Assembly (NCBI GenBank): GCA_029565685.1
Contig: JAKQNR010000006.1
Location: forward strand, 299,991-363,990
Origin: a bacterium
Lineage (GTDB): Bacteria; Zhuqueibacterota; Zhuqueibacteria; Residuimicrobiales; Residuimicrobiaceae
Direction: 5' to 3'
Length of the DNA stretch: 64,000 bases
Shown here: positions 1 through 9,122 of the stretch, piece by piece
Position numbering within the stretch: position 1 is the stretch's first letter
Layout: every line of letters begins with the position of its first letter
Position numbers and translations under genes: made by a program
The notes under the pieces: generated by a model
Databases searched by the model: none
Seen by the model: only the letters and a program-made list of their open reading frames with translations
Told to the model about the DNA's origin: nothing

Positions 1-204
1 TGGTACCTCGGCCAGGAAGGCGTGGTGAGCATCACGGTGTTTGACGCAGTGGGAAAAAGGATCACCGGTCCGTTGCTCAAGCATAAATCGCCAGGACGTC
101 ATCATATCATGTGGGATGCAGGGCAGTCGCCGAACGGCGTTTACATCTGTTTGATAGAGACCCAAGAAAAATCCGCTCTCATCAAATTCCCTCTTGTGCG
201 CTAA
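1..204 (+). CDS. C-terminal fragment of a secreted protein with a FlgD/type-A sorting-like domain
   Basis: The frame is open from base 1 and ends at the stop at 202-204, so only the last 67 residues are visible. They have the usual pattern of a FlgD-like or type-A secretion-sorting domain: a strand with VFDAVGKR, a WDAGQSPNGVYICLI segment, and a final strand with basic and hydrophobic residues. Such domains sit at the extreme C-terminus of exported proteins in FCB-group bacteria and either act in secretion or pack as a small beta-sandwich. The catalytic part lies outside the window, so the function is unknown. A similar domain ends the aminopeptidase at 1089-3056. Confidence 0.75.
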   Translation, partial: WYLGQEGVVSITVFDAVGKRITGPLLKHKSPGRHHIMWDAGQSPNGVYICLIETQEKSALIKFPLVR

Positions 205-270
205 GTTGCAGCGCGGCATTCACCGGCGTCGGCGCCTGTCGGCTTGGATGACAACCCCTCACACTCCGGC

Positions 271-1038
271 TCACCCGGTGATCGAATACCCGCCATCGAT
301 GACAATCGTCTGTCCCTGAATCTGTGCGCTCAATCCACTGCAGAGAAAAAGCACCGCATCCGCCACGTCCTCCGGCGTCGTCAACCGGCCTGTGGGCGTC
401 CGCTCAGCGGAATGGTTGAGCAGCTGTTCCCGGTTGGGAAAGTGGCTCAAGGCATCGGTGTCGACCACACCGGCTGACACGGCGTTGACGCTGATTTTTT
501 TCGGCGCCAGCTCCAGCGCCAGATGGCGGACGAGCGATTCCAGAGCGGCCTTGGAAGCGCCCACAGCCGCATAATTGGGAATGGCGCGCACGGAGCCAAG
601 GCTGGAGACGGCGATGATATGACCGCCCCTTTCGCCCATCAACGGCACAGTGTGCTGGGTCAGCGGCAACAGTGTGCCGGCGTTGATATCCATGGTCCAG
701 TGCCAATGTTTTTCAGTCAGCTCCAAGGCGGGCTTGAGAACGCCGGAGGCTGCATTGGAGACAAGAATGTCCAGCCGGCCATATTCCTTTTTGATTTCTT
801 CGACCATCTCCTCGATGGCCTCATGCTCCCCCACATTGGCGCGGATGGCCAGGGCTTGCCGACCCAGGGCACGAATGGCGGCCACGGTCTCTTCAGCCGC
901 GGTGCGCTGGCGCAGATAATTGATCGCCACGTTGGCGCCGGCTTGGGCCAACCGCAGAGCGATGGCGCGGCCGATGCCGCGCGAACCGCCAGTCACCAGC
1001 GCGACCTGGCCCTGTAAATTGATCTCAATGGACGACAT
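271..1038 (-). CDS. fabL: Enoyl-[acyl-carrier-protein] reductase III-like SDR (FabL)
   Basis: A 255-residue short-chain dehydrogenase. The nucleotide-binding motif TGGSRGIG is at residues 16-23, NAAS at 95-98, and the catalytic Tyr156-x6-Lys163 pair lies in NYAAVGASK. The stretches NAASGVLKP, HWHWTMDIN and DTDALSHFPNRE closely follow Bacillus subtilis FabL as I remember it, more than generic FabG. FabL reduces the enoyl-ACP double bond with NADPH in the last step of fatty-acid elongation. The ATG at 1038 is preceded by AGGAGA. The gene follows the M1 aminopeptidase after 50 bases and probably closes that operon. A FabG-type ketoreductase is the main alternative. Confidence 0.8.
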   Translation of the reverse strand: MSSIEINLQGQVALVTGGSRGIGRAIALRLAQAGANVAINYLRQRTAAEETVAAIRALGRQALAIRANVGEHEAIEEMVEEIKKEYGRLDILVSNAASGVLKPALELTEKHWHWTMDINAGTLLPLTQHTVPLMGERGGHIIAVSSLGSVRAIPNYAAVGASKAALESLVRHLALELAPKKISVNAVSAGVVDTDALSHFPNREQLLNHSAERTPTGRLTTPEDVADAVLFLCSGLSAQIQGQTIVIDGGYSITG

Positions 1039-1088
1039 GATTTTCTCCTACATAGAACGTCACTAATCGTTTCCTTCTCATAATAAAA

Positions 1089-3056
1089 CTATTCCAACAG
1101 CACCAGTTTTCTCATGCTCTCCCCAAAGGGTTCCTGCAATCGACAAAAATAGACGCCTCCGGCAACTCTGGTTCCGGACTGGTCTTTCCCATCCCAAGAC
1201 AGCGTATAAACGCCGGCGCTGTACCTGCCATCCGCCAGAATCGCCACGAGTTCGCCGCGGGAGTTGTAGATTCTGACGGATAGAGGAATGGTTGCGTGTA
1301 CGTTCGCCACCTGCAGCTGCCAATGCGTCCAACCATGCGTTTGCGGCAGGAAGGGATTCGGGAAATTGGCGGTGAGGCCGGTCTGGCCGGCGGCTAATCC
1401 GCTGGGCGCCACCTGGCCGATGACTGTCATTTTTTTCAGCAGCCAGTGATCCGGATCCACCGCGACGGTGACCGGCGGCTCTGCGAAAGAGTAGACAAAG
1501 GTCTCAGCGGAGCGCTCCACCCACACGGTGTCGCGCAAAGCGCGATTGCGCAAGCGGATCTCCACCTCCACCGGCGCTTTGAGAAGACCAGCCCGTTGTC
1601 TCTGCTCGATGGTGAGCTGCAGTTCATAAATCCGCGGACCCCTGGTTTCACATTTCCAAGTCGCGCTCCATTCGGGTATCTCGGGCCGATACACCCACTG
1701 GAGAAAAAACCAATCCAGATCCCTCCCAGAGAGCTCAGCGACCACTTGTGCAAAATCAAGGGTGGTTGCATTCTTTACGCCATAGCGGCGTCCGTAAGTC
1801 TGTAGGACATTGAAAAAAGAAGAGTCTCCAAGGAGAAAACGGAGCATATGCAGAATCCATGCGCCCTTTTCATACACCGTCGCACCCCAGAGAAAGGTGG
1901 GATCATAAAGACTGAAGGCGCCCAGCCGATCCGCCTCCTGGAAATATTCAGCGGCAAAATGTTCCATCGTGGTTCGCAGGCCCTGGGCTCCGTGCAGATG
2001 TTCCTGCCACAGAGCTTCGCAATAGGTGGCAAAACCTTCGTTCAACCAAATATCGCGCCAGTCTGCCGGCGTCACCCAATCTCCCCACCATTGGTGTCCC
2101 AGTTCATGGGCCACGATGTTCTCATACTCTCCACTGCCGGTGATCAGGTAGGTGGAAAAAGAGGTCAGAGTCTGATGTTCCATGGCGCCTCGCATGGGAA
2201 CTTCTACCATGCCGTAGGAATCAAACGGATAAGGGCCGAATTTTTCCTCAAAGAATGAAATCATCTCCCCGGTGCGCCGCCAATCCTTTTTCGCCATAGC
2301 TTCGTGCTCAGGCCGGGCGTAAAAATTCAAATCGATCGCATCGCCGTCCAGAGAGACCACCTGATCGTTAAAATAGACCAGGTCGCCGACGGTAAGAGCC
2401 ATCAGGTAGGTGGACATGGGGCGAGCCTCACGCCAGTGCCAGGTCGCCACCGTATCCTGCTCGGTTTTTTTCAGCAGCTTTCCATTAGACAAGGCCAGCA
2501 CAGAGCGAGGCGCCGTCATCTCCACAGACCAATAGGCTTTGTCAGCCGGTTCATCATGACACGGCAGCCAATAGCGTGTCATCGAAGGCGGAGTTGAATG
2601 AATGCCCTGACCCACCGTGAACAAAAACTCATCCAGATAGAAAAAGCCGCCAAAACCATCGTTGCCGGGCCGTCCGCGATAAAACACCGTAAACCGCAGC
2701 GTATCGCCAGGCGCCAGACTGCTCTCCCCTTCGATCCAGAGCCGAGGAGATAAAACACGAAACCGCAGAGCATAGTCCCGACACGCCACCGAGTCCACTT
2801 GCAGACCGACCAGATCAAGAAAAAACGTCGAAAGGAGTTGCGTCGGCGTCAAGGTGATCTCAACGTTGCCCTCCATCCACTGCCGCGGCGGCAGCAGCCG
2901 TAACCGGGCGTGATAGGCCAACACATCGATCGGATTGGCTTCGCTCACCGCACGAAACAGCGGCGGCGCCGTCGCGACCGAGCTCTCCTTGCCCTGCGCC
3001 CAGGAAAGGGACGCGGTCAGCAGGAAAAAACAGAGATGCTCTATAGTCTGCTTCAG
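1089..3056 (-). CDS. Secreted M1-family metallo-aminopeptidase with C-terminal sorting-like domain
   Basis: A zinc aminopeptidase of the gluzincin M1 family. Counted from the CTG start proposed here (655 aa), the zinc motif HELGHQWW begins at His317, with His321 and the third ligand Glu340 in NEGF; the substrate-side motif is GAMEHQ. The last ~90 residues, after NFPNPF, form a FlgD/type-A sorting-like domain (YSAGVYTLSWDG), so the enzyme is probably cell-surface or secreted. The first ATG/GTG start is GTG 2948, but that removes an evident signal peptide. The frame stays open upstream, and a CTG at 3056-3054 gives LKQTIEHLCFFLLTASLSWAQ with cleavage after AQ. This CTG overlaps the upstream stop (CTGA) and has AAAGGA about 9 bases upstream. 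The start is inferred; the family is clear. Confidence 0.85.
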   Translation of the reverse strand: MKQTIEHLCFFLLTASLSWAQGKESSVATAPPLFRAVSEANPIDVLAYHARLRLLPPRQWMEGNVEITLTPTQLLSTFFLDLVGLQVDSVACRDYALRFRVLSPRLWIEGESSLAPGDTLRFTVFYRGRPGNDGFGGFFYLDEFLFTVGQGIHSTPPSMTRYWLPCHDEPADKAYWSVEMTAPRSVLALSNGKLLKKTEQDTVATWHWREARPMSTYLMALTVGDLVYFNDQVVSLDGDAIDLNFYARPEHEAMAKKDWRRTGEMISFFEEKFGPYPFDSYGMVEVPMRGAMEHQTLTSFSTYLITGSGEYENIVAHELGHQWWGDWVTPADWRDIWLNEGFATYCEALWQEHLHGAQGLRTTMEHFAAEYFQEADRLGAFSLYDPTFLWGATVYEKGAWILHMLRFLLGDSSFFNVLQTYGRRYGVKNATTLDFAQVVAELSGRDLDWFFLQWVYRPEIPEWSATWKCETRGPRIYELQLTIEQRQRAGLLKAPVEVEIRLRNRALRDTVWVERSAETFVYSFAEPPVTVAVDPDHWLLKKMTVIGQVAPSGLAAGQTGLTANFPNPFLPQTHGWTHWQLQVANVHATIPLSVRIYNSRGELVAILADGRYSAGVYTLSWDGKDQSGTRVAGGVYFCRLQEPFGESMRKLVLLE

Positions 3057-3256
3057 AGCGCTTGATCCTTTTTAAACAGCAGCAGATAAACGCCCAGGCC
3101 CAGAATAAGAAACCATACCGCTACTGCAAACCATTTGATCGGACGATCCCAGAAAAACTCATATAGCAGTCCGGCGGTGCTGACCGCGGCATAGATGACG
3201 CCTCGTTTAGCGTACCCTCCCAGGCGCGCCGGCCGTTCACCTGTTTCCAAATCCAT
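3053..3256 (-). CDS. Small two-helix inner-membrane protein, unknown function
   Basis: A 67-residue protein with a basic N-terminal tail (ETGERPARLGGYAKRG) and two hydrophobic stretches, about residues 19-33 and 42-60, ending in KKDQAL. I do not recognise a family. It lies 87 bases after the methyltransferase, and its TGA stop overlaps the proposed CTG start of the M1 aminopeptidase, so the two are probably translationally coupled. A weak AAGGG stands upstream of the ATG. Confidence 0.55.
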   Translation of the reverse strand: MDLETGERPARLGGYAKRGVIYAAVSTAGLLYEFFWDRPIKWFAVAVWFLILGLGVYLLLFKKDQAL

Positions 3257-3343
3257 GGCTCTTACCCTTGTTTTTACCGCCGGCCTCCCGCTCGTCGCCT
3301 GTCAGGGTGCGACGCAACAATGCCGGATCAATCCCCTTCAACA

Positions 3344-3874
3344 CTACCGGCCGCAGGTTTCTTCCCAGTGCCGCCGGATTTCATAGACCGCCACGCCGAA
3401 CGCCACCGATACATTGAGCGAGTGCTTGACGCCGTACATGGGCAGTTCGACGGCGAGATCCGCCAGAGCCACCAGTTCCTCAGCCACACCCTGATATTCA
3501 TGCCCTACGATCAGGACCAGCGGAAAACGATAGGCGGCGCGGCGATAATCGACGCCGGCTGTGGTCTGTTCCAGCACGACGATCTGATGACCCTGGCGCT
3601 TGAGGTCGTGGACCAGACTGACGGGATCCTGGTGATAGGACCACGGCACGCTCTCTTCCGCGCCAAGGCTGGTTTTGCGGATTTCATCCCGCGGCGGAGT
3701 GCCGGAGATGCCGCACAGGTACAAATGCTCCACCGCCACCCCGTCCGCAGTGCGGAACACGGCGCCGACATTGTGCAAACTGCGGACATCGTCTAAAAGA
3801 ACCGAAACCGGCAGGCGGCGACCACCGAGACTGAGCTTCTGCGCCTGCAATTCTGTAAAAGATAATTTCCGCAT
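3344..3874 (-). CDS. SpoU/TrmH-family RNA 2'-O-methyltransferase
   Basis: A 176-residue SPOUT-fold methyltransferase that uses S-adenosylmethionine to methylate a ribose 2'-OH in tRNA or rRNA. The three SpoU motifs are present in order: motif 1 LHNVGAVFRTADG (Asn35, Arg41), motif 2 LIVGHEYQGV and motif 3 LPMYGVKHSLNVSVA. It lacks the extra N-terminal substrate-binding domain of RlmB-type enzymes, so it is a minimal catalytic unit and its target RNA cannot be read from sequence. It starts three bases after the stop of the radical SAM gene and belongs to the same transcript. Confidence 0.85.
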   Translation of the reverse strand: MRKLSFTELQAQKLSLGGRRLPVSVLLDDVRSLHNVGAVFRTADGVAVEHLYLCGISGTPPRDEIRKTSLGAEESVPWSYHQDPVSLVHDLKRQGHQIVVLEQTTAGVDYRRAAYRFPLVLIVGHEYQGVAEELVALADLAVELPMYGVKHSLNVSVAFGVAVYEIRRHWEETCGR

Positions 3875-3877
3875 GAA

Positions 3878-5218
3878 TCACCCGTTGGTTGCAATGTATT
3901 TAAAGCTCTTCCGCTTTTCCAGATTACGGCGCCGGCAATAGGCGAAAAGCTCCACCAGCTGCTCGCGCGTCAAGTGTTCGGTTTCCACCGCAAAGGCCGA
4001 AGAGCGATATAAACTCCACTGGCTTCGTATCGCCTCCGGAAGCGGCAAGCGACGATAGAGCGCACTGGCCGGCGGTATATAAAAAACCGAGGGACCGACC
4101 AGCACCTCCAGGCTGAGAAGATAATCAATGCTTTCCTTGACCTCGGAATAGGTCTGTTCCGGCAACCCGATGATCACATAAGCGGTGACGAAAAATCCCA
4201 GCCGCTGGGCTGCAGCCGTCAAGGCGGTAAAATCCACCTGTCCGGGCCGGTGATATTTTTTTTGCAGGCCCGCATCACCGGTGACATAGGACAGGTTGAG
4301 CTGCCGGAATCCCGCTTTCTTCATCTCGAATAAAAGCTCTTCATCCAGGGTGGCATAGGACAGGCCGTTCATGGCGGTCAATTCACACTGCGCCAGCTCC
4401 GGATCATGCTGCACAGCGCGCAAAAACTCGACGAACCAGGAGCGGTCCCAGGACAGGTTATCATCCTCAAAGTTGAATACGCGCACCTTTTTGTGCACCA
4501 GGTTCCATCGCATCTCATCGATCACGGCCGCCACCGGGCGATAACGGATGCCGCGGTCGAACATAGCGTGCACACTGCAGAAATCGCAGCGAAAAGGGCA
4601 GCCGCGGCTGGCGACCAGGGACATGCCGTTCTTTTTGCCAAATCGGTATGCCCCCTCCGGCGCCAGAGCGTGAGCGGGCGTCAATTCGCGCCACTCAACC
4701 GCCTCCGCCGCGCCGTGACCGCTCTCCCGAAGAAACGCCGGCAACGCCGACTCTGCCGGCCCGGTCAACACCCGGTGCACAAACGGCAATCGTTCCTGAA
4801 TCTCGGCGGAAAAAACAGTGGCGTGGTGCCCGCCGAGAATCACCGGCACACGCAGCTGCTTGTGCAGCAACCGAGCAAGACCGGCGGTTTGGTCGAAATA
4901 GGCGGTGAATTGACTGGAGATCCCGATCAGATCCGGACGCCACGCTTGCACCCGGCGCAGAGTTTCGTCGTCTTCTGCGCCGAAACGATAATAGGCCTGA
5001 AAAAGATAGGGATTGTCGCGAAACAACAACTGCAGATACTGCAACTCGGGCGGCACGGGTTTTTTGTTCTGACGCCGGGGCGTCAGGCAGTCCAAAACCG
5101 CAACGGTGTGGCCAAACCGCTGCAGCACGGCGGCGGCATAGAGCAAACCCAACGGATAAAATCGTATCGGGGTTGAATAAAAATCTTCCAGTGGCGGTTG
5201 TATTAAAATAATTCGCAT
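3878..5218 (-). CDS. B12-binding-domain radical SAM protein
   Basis: A 446-residue protein with an N-terminal cobalamin-binding Rossmann-like domain (IILIQPP, then LIGISSQFT and PVILGGHHAT) and a radical SAM barrel. The [4Fe-4S] motif CxxxCxxC is Cys207, Cys211, Cys214 in RGCPFRCDFC. This architecture is typical of methylases and tailoring enzymes acting on lipids, cofactors or natural products; the substrate is unknown. ATG 5218 is preferred over TTG 5224 because it gives the family-like MRIILIQPP start. It is the first gene of a minus-strand operon running down to FabL. A short C-terminal basic tail follows the barrel. Confidence 0.85.
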   Translation of the reverse strand: MRIILIQPPLEDFYSTPIRFYPLGLLYAAAVLQRFGHTVAVLDCLTPRRQNKKPVPPELQYLQLLFRDNPYLFQAYYRFGAEDDETLRRVQAWRPDLIGISSQFTAYFDQTAGLARLLHKQLRVPVILGGHHATVFSAEIQERLPFVHRVLTGPAESALPAFLRESGHGAAEAVEWRELTPAHALAPEGAYRFGKKNGMSLVASRGCPFRCDFCSVHAMFDRGIRYRPVAAVIDEMRWNLVHKKVRVFNFEDDNLSWDRSWFVEFLRAVQHDPELAQCELTAMNGLSYATLDEELLFEMKKAGFRQLNLSYVTGDAGLQKKYHRPGQVDFTALTAAAQRLGFFVTAYVIIGLPEQTYSEVKESIDYLLSLEVLVGPSVFYIPPASALYRRLPLPEAIRSQWSLYRSSAFAVETEHLTREQLVELFAYCRRRNLEKRKSFKYIATNG

Positions 5219-5439
5219 GAACAAATAGATAAAGGAATTTTTCTTTAGGATTATGATGTTATGGTAATTTGGATGAGGTGTTCGGGCACAACCTGCTCAC
5301 CACCGCCATCCGGTCACATCAAAAAAGCGTCAAAACGCATCAATAGCTCAACACCTGCGACCGGCCAGCGGAATCACCTTCCATAACATATCAACTTTTA
5401 CGGTTAATTACCGCACTTTTAGGCCATAAAGGACCGGCA

Positions 5440-5970
5440 ATGAACATTCTGATCGCCTATGCAAGCGGGTTTGGGTCAACGAAGGAAATTGCGGAAAAAA
5501 TCGGCCAGATTCTCCAAGAACCCTCTGCTTTGCAGGTTACGCTTCAGACCATGGAGGCGGTTACGGACGCAAGCCCTTTTGACGCAATCATTCTGGGCAG
5601 TTCGATCCGCGCCGATCAACCCCTGGTCAGCATCATGGACTTTTTAGCGCAAAATCGAGCAACCCTCAGGCAGAAAAAGATCGCCGTTTTCCTGGTTTGC
5701 CTTACAGCAAACTGCCAAGTCGGCCGTGAAAAGGTGCGTCAGGGATATATCTCCCAGATTTTTGAGAAATATCCGGACCTGAACATCATCAGTTCAGAAT
5801 CTTTTGGCGGCAAAATAGACTTTGATAAACTGAATCCGGTGATGCAGATGCTGATGAAGCGGGTGCTGGAAAAAACCGGAATCCCCGCACAGGGCAGTGT
5901 GGATACGCGCGATTGGAACTTTATCTCCGGTTGGGCTCACGAATTGAAGGAAAAACTGCTGGCTGTTTGA
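5440..5970 (+). CDS. Flavodoxin-domain protein (HemG/protoporphyrinogen oxidase-like)
   Basis: A 176-residue single-domain flavodoxin-like protein. The N-terminal FMN phosphate loop is ASGFGSTKEIA, and LGSSIRADQPL resembles the conserved GSxI segment of the menaquinone-dependent protoporphyrinogen dehydrogenase HemG. It may bind FMN and act in electron transfer or haem synthesis, but no haem gene is nearby, so a general flavodoxin role is equally possible. AAAGGA stands 5 bases before the ATG. It is transcribed convergently with the LarA-like gene and has no operon partner. Confidence 0.7.
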   Translation: MNILIAYASGFGSTKEIAEKIGQILQEPSALQVTLQTMEAVTDASPFDAIILGSSIRADQPLVSIMDFLAQNRATLRQKKIAVFLVCLTANCQVGREKVRQGYISQIFEKYPDLNIISSESFGGKIDFDKLNPVMQMLMKRVLEKTGIPAQGSVDTRDWNFISGWAHELKEKLLAV

Positions 5971-6011
5971 CTGAAAATCCCGGTTTGACAGCGGTCCATC
6001 CTTTCTCTCAT

Positions 6012-7274
6012 TCATTCCTCCATAGTAGGCAAATAGGTCGATGCCTTGGGCATCAAATAGCCCAAGGCGTTGCTGTTAAGGCCGGGGACAATTCTTTCCC
6101 ACGCCTGTTCCAGCGAGTCCACAGGGATCATACCGGTCTTGACCACCAGACCGGGGTCAAGCGCTGAGAATAGAAACACCGAAGCCTTTTCGGCTTTCAT
6201 TCGAATGGACAACGCGGTCTGCCCGTTGATCTGATATTCGTCCAGCAACCGCTTGCCCATGGCCGCGCTGTCGCCTGCGTCGAAAAAGGGCATGCAGGTC
6301 GAAGAGCCGACGCCCTCGCGGCACTCGGCCAGCAGAACGATCGAACCGCTTTCCCGCACCGCCTGAAAGGCATGATGCAGCGATTTGTGCGCCTGGATCA
6401 AGTTGACGTCGCCGGGAAAACCGCCGGCGCTCGCCACCACCACATCCGCCTTGCGTTTGATCGGAATAGAGTAAACAGCCTGAACGCAAGCGCACGCCCG
6501 GCGATGCACTTCCAGCAGCGGCCCTGCTTCGCAAAAGACAAATTCCTGCCGGCGGTTCAACACCACCTGCAGGGAGAGTGTATTGGGCAACAGTTTGGCC
6601 ACCTCAGCCAAATCGGCGAAAACCGGATTGCCGTCCAGCACCCCCTCGCGGCATCCGTTGTGCATCGCAGCGGTGAGTTCATCCACCGTCCGACGATGAT
6701 TGATGCGTACGCTCTCATAGCCCGCCACGCCGGGCATCAGCATTTTCGGGCCGCCGCCAAAACCAGCGAAATAATGAAATAAAACGCCGCCGATGGTGAG
6801 GATAAAGTCCGCGCGTCTGACCTTCTCATTCAAATAGACCGGTGTGCCATTGCTGGTCATGCCCCAATAGTCGAGCGCAGCCGAATTGCGACTGTCATGC
6901 TGCTGCACCGCGTACGCATCGCACAGGTCGGCTCCTATCAACTCACGGATGGTCGATTCCGGCTGCAGCACATGGCTTCCATTGGCGATCAAAATGTCTA
7001 TCTGCGGCTGAAACCGTTGCTCTAAGGCGGGCAATAGCGCACGCAGAATATCGTTCACCCGGCAGCGACGGGTATGGTCCGGAACGATCAGAAGCAGCCG
7101 ACTTCTCTTCGGCAGCCGCCGGGCGGCCAGCTGTCTCACCAGATCATCCACGGCCGCAGAAAGCGATACAACCGGCCGGTCATCGGCAGGACTATGGTCC
7201 AGCATCTGCCACTCCACTCCGGACGGCAGCGGGAATTCTATCTGGGAATCCCCATAAGCAAGGTGCATAAGCAT
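6012..7274 (-). CDS. larA: LarA-family nickel-dependent lactate-type racemase
   Basis: A 420-residue DUF2088/LarA protein. In Lactobacillus plantarum LarA the nickel-pincer enzyme uses His108, His174, Lys184 and His200. Here His101, His167, Lys177 and His193 occur with exactly the same spacings (66, 10 and 16), Lys177 lying in GFGGGPKMLMPG. PDHTRRC matches the substrate/cofactor loop. LarA homologues racemise or epimerise 2-hydroxy acids, including sugar acids, so the substrate is open. Pincer synthesis needs LarB, LarC and LarE, none of which is in this window. It is cotranscribed with bcp, 12 bases downstream of it. ATG 7274 or ATG 7268 could start. Confidence 0.85.
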   Translation of the reverse strand: MLMHLAYGDSQIEFPLPSGVEWQMLDHSPADDRPVVSLSAAVDDLVRQLAARRLPKRSRLLLIVPDHTRRCRVNDILRALLPALEQRFQPQIDILIANGSHVLQPESTIRELIGADLCDAYAVQQHDSRNSAALDYWGMTSNGTPVYLNEKVRRADFILTIGGVLFHYFAGFGGGPKMLMPGVAGYESVRINHRRTVDELTAAMHNGCREGVLDGNPVFADLAEVAKLLPNTLSLQVVLNRRQEFVFCEAGPLLEVHRRACACVQAVYSIPIKRKADVVVASAGGFPGDVNLIQAHKSLHHAFQAVRESGSIVLLAECREGVGSSTCMPFFDAGDSAAMGKRLLDEYQINGQTALSIRMKAEKASVFLFSALDPGLVVKTGMIPVDSLEQAWERIVPGLNSNALGYLMPKASTYLPTMEE

Positions 7275-7286
7275 GGCCCTTCAGGC

Positions 7287-7751
7287 TCAGGAAAGCAGAT
7301 CCAGGACCTCCTTTCCATGTTCTTCGGCTTTCACTTTGTGGAACACCTGTTCCAGTTTGCCGTTCTTGCCTATTATAAAAGTTTTTCGGATCATTCCAAA
7401 ATATTTTTTTCCATACATGCTCTTCTCGCCCCAGGCGCCGTAGGCCTCTGCAACTTTATGATCCACATCCGACAGCAGGGGAAAATTGAGATTGTATTTC
7501 TTGATGAACTTTTCATGCGATTCCAGGCTGTCGGCGCTGACGCCGAGCACCATGGTGTCCTTGGCCGCGAGCTTGGCCGAGTAATCGCGAAAAGAACAGG
7601 CCTCTTTGGTGCAACCGGAGGTGTTGTCTTTGGGGTAAAAATAAAGCACCACCCGTTTTTTGCCGGCAAAGTCTTTCAGGGAGATTGTACCCCCTGAACT
7701 GGACGGCAACGTAAAGGCCGGCGCCTTGTCGCCTGGCTGTAAATTTACCAT
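7287..7751 (-). CDS. bcp: Thiol peroxidase, Bcp/PrxQ peroxiredoxin
   Basis: A 154-residue thioredoxin-fold peroxiredoxin that reduces hydroperoxides with thioredoxin. The active-site segment [14 protein letters not shown] has peroxidatic Cys47 and resolving Cys52, the five-residue spacing of atypical 2-Cys Bcp/PrxQ enzymes. Length is normal for the family and no signal peptide is seen, so it is cytoplasmic. The start codon ATG 7751 follows a strong AAGGAGG. It is the first gene of a two-gene unit with larA and is transcribed away from the DUF1080 gene. Confidence 0.92.
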   Translation of the reverse strand: MVNLQPGDKAPAFTLPSSSGGTISLKDFAGKKRVVLYFYPKDNTSGCTKEACSFRDYSAKLAAKDTMVLGVSADSLESHEKFIKKYNLNFPLLSDVDHKVAEAYGAWGEKSMYGKKYFGMIRKTFIIGKNGKLEQVFHKVKAEEHGKEVLDLLS

Positions 7752-7920
7752 ACTTTCCTCCTTCGCATGGATGACGGTTTTGGGTGCGGCTCATTTCGCC
7801 TTTCTGCAATCTGGTCCCTGCCTTGATTATAAAGGGGACACCGGCGAAAGCTTCAAACCCATCCATTTAACACGCTGAACCATGGTGAAATTCCCCGCCT
7901 TCGGCGACAAGATTTTGAAT

Positions 7921-7949
7921 TTGATTTCTTGCAGGGAAACATGTATATT
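7921..7949 (+). promoter_or_regulatory. Sigma70-type promoter for the DUF1080 gene
   Basis: -35 TTGATT (7921-7926), a 17-base spacer and -10 TATATT (7944-7949, five of six consensus bases), about 100 bases before the start at 8053. The divergent bcp-DUF1080 intergenic region (7752-8052) holds nothing else I can name. Confidence 0.6.
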
Positions 7950-8052
7950 CAGCCATCGGTTCGAGATATCTCCGCCAGGTCATGCTGAAAGCCGCTTTCC
8001 CTGCACCTCCCTTTCGTTGATCTGCGGTTTACTCTAACAAAAGGAGCAATCC

Positions 8053-9069
8053 ATGTCCACCAAAATCGTTGTGGCCCTTCTCATGCTGCTGTCTGTCTGC
8101 GCCGGCGCGGTCGCGCAGACCCCTGATCCGATACAGCCCTGGCTGGGGCGCTGGGCTCTTTTTCTGCCCGGCGGCGCCGGCTGGCTCGAAGTACGACAGG
8201 AACAAGGCTATCTAGACGCCGATATCCTCTGGTACGGCGGCAGCGTCGTTCCGGTCGACTATGTGGCGCTTAACGATGAAACCCTGCTGATCAGCCGCAC
8301 GCGCAAAATTGTGCGCAGCAAGGATGCCGACGGCAAGCCGTTGCGCACCCAGATCAACACAGAATGGCTGGAATGCACCCTGCACAACGATATGCTCGCC
8401 GGAACCCTGCACCGCAGCCAGGACGACGGCCGGGGCATCATAAAAACCAGATTCACCGGCAAAAAGATACCCCCTCTGCCTCCGGCGCCGGATTTAAGCA
8501 AAATCAAATATGCCAAACCGATCACCCTGTTTAACGGCAAAGACCTGACCGGCTGGACGTTGACCAATCCGGAGAGCGTAAACGGCTTCAAGGTGGAAAA
8601 CGGCGCGCTGGTCAATGATCCGGTCCAGCCCGAAGGCCGGCCTCATCTCCACTACGGCAATCTGCGAACCACAGCTCTTTTTGAAGATTTTAAATTGAAA
8701 CTGCAGGTGAATATTCCCAAGGGCAACAACAGCGGCGTTTATTTGCGCGGCATCTATGAAGTGCAGATCTATGACAGCTATGGTCTGCCCCTGGATTCGC
8801 ACAATATGGGCGCCATTTACAGCCGCATCACCCCCTCGGTGGCGGCGGAAAAACCGGCCGGCGAATGGCAGGATCTGGAGATGATCCTCTGTGATCGCCA
8901 TGTAACCGTGATTTTAAACGAGAAAACCATTATCGACAATCAACCGCTGCAAGGCTGTACCGGCGGCGCGCTCACAGCGGATGAATTTGTTCCAGGACCC
9001 ATCTACCTTCAGGGCGACCACGGCCGGGTTCTGTATCGCAACATCGTGCTGTGGCCCATTGTCAAATAA
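8053..9069 (+). CDS. Secreted DUF1080 (3-keto-disaccharide hydrolase-type) protein
   Basis: A 338-residue exported protein. The signal peptide is residues 1-21 (VVALLMLLSVCAGAVAQ). The C-terminal two thirds is a DUF1080 concanavalin-like beta-sandwich starting at ITLFNGKDLTGWT (about residue 157), followed by GNNSGVYLRGIYEVQI, typical of the family. DUF1080 members hydrolyse 3-keto-glycosides or bind carbohydrate. The N-terminal part (residues 30-135) is an extra beta-rich domain also found ahead of DUF1080 in other proteins. AAAGGAG precedes the ATG. It heads the plus-strand run and is followed by a secreted phosphoesterase. Confidence 0.8.
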   Translation: MSTKIVVALLMLLSVCAGAVAQTPDPIQPWLGRWALFLPGGAGWLEVRQEQGYLDADILWYGGSVVPVDYVALNDETLLISRTRKIVRSKDADGKPLRTQINTEWLECTLHNDMLAGTLHRSQDDGRGIIKTRFTGKKIPPLPPAPDLSKIKYAKPITLFNGKDLTGWTLTNPESVNGFKVENGALVNDPVQPEGRPHLHYGNLRTTALFEDFKLKLQVNIPKGNNSGVYLRGIYEVQIYDSYGLPLDSHNMGAIYSRITPSVAAEKPAGEWQDLEMILCDRHVTVILNEKTIIDNQPLQGCTGGALTADEFVPGPIYLQGDHGRVLYRNIVLWPIVK

Positions 9070-9122
9070 TCAAACAGGACTGAGGTTGTGTCCTTTTGCA
9101 TCACAAAAGCAACAGGTCGCCC

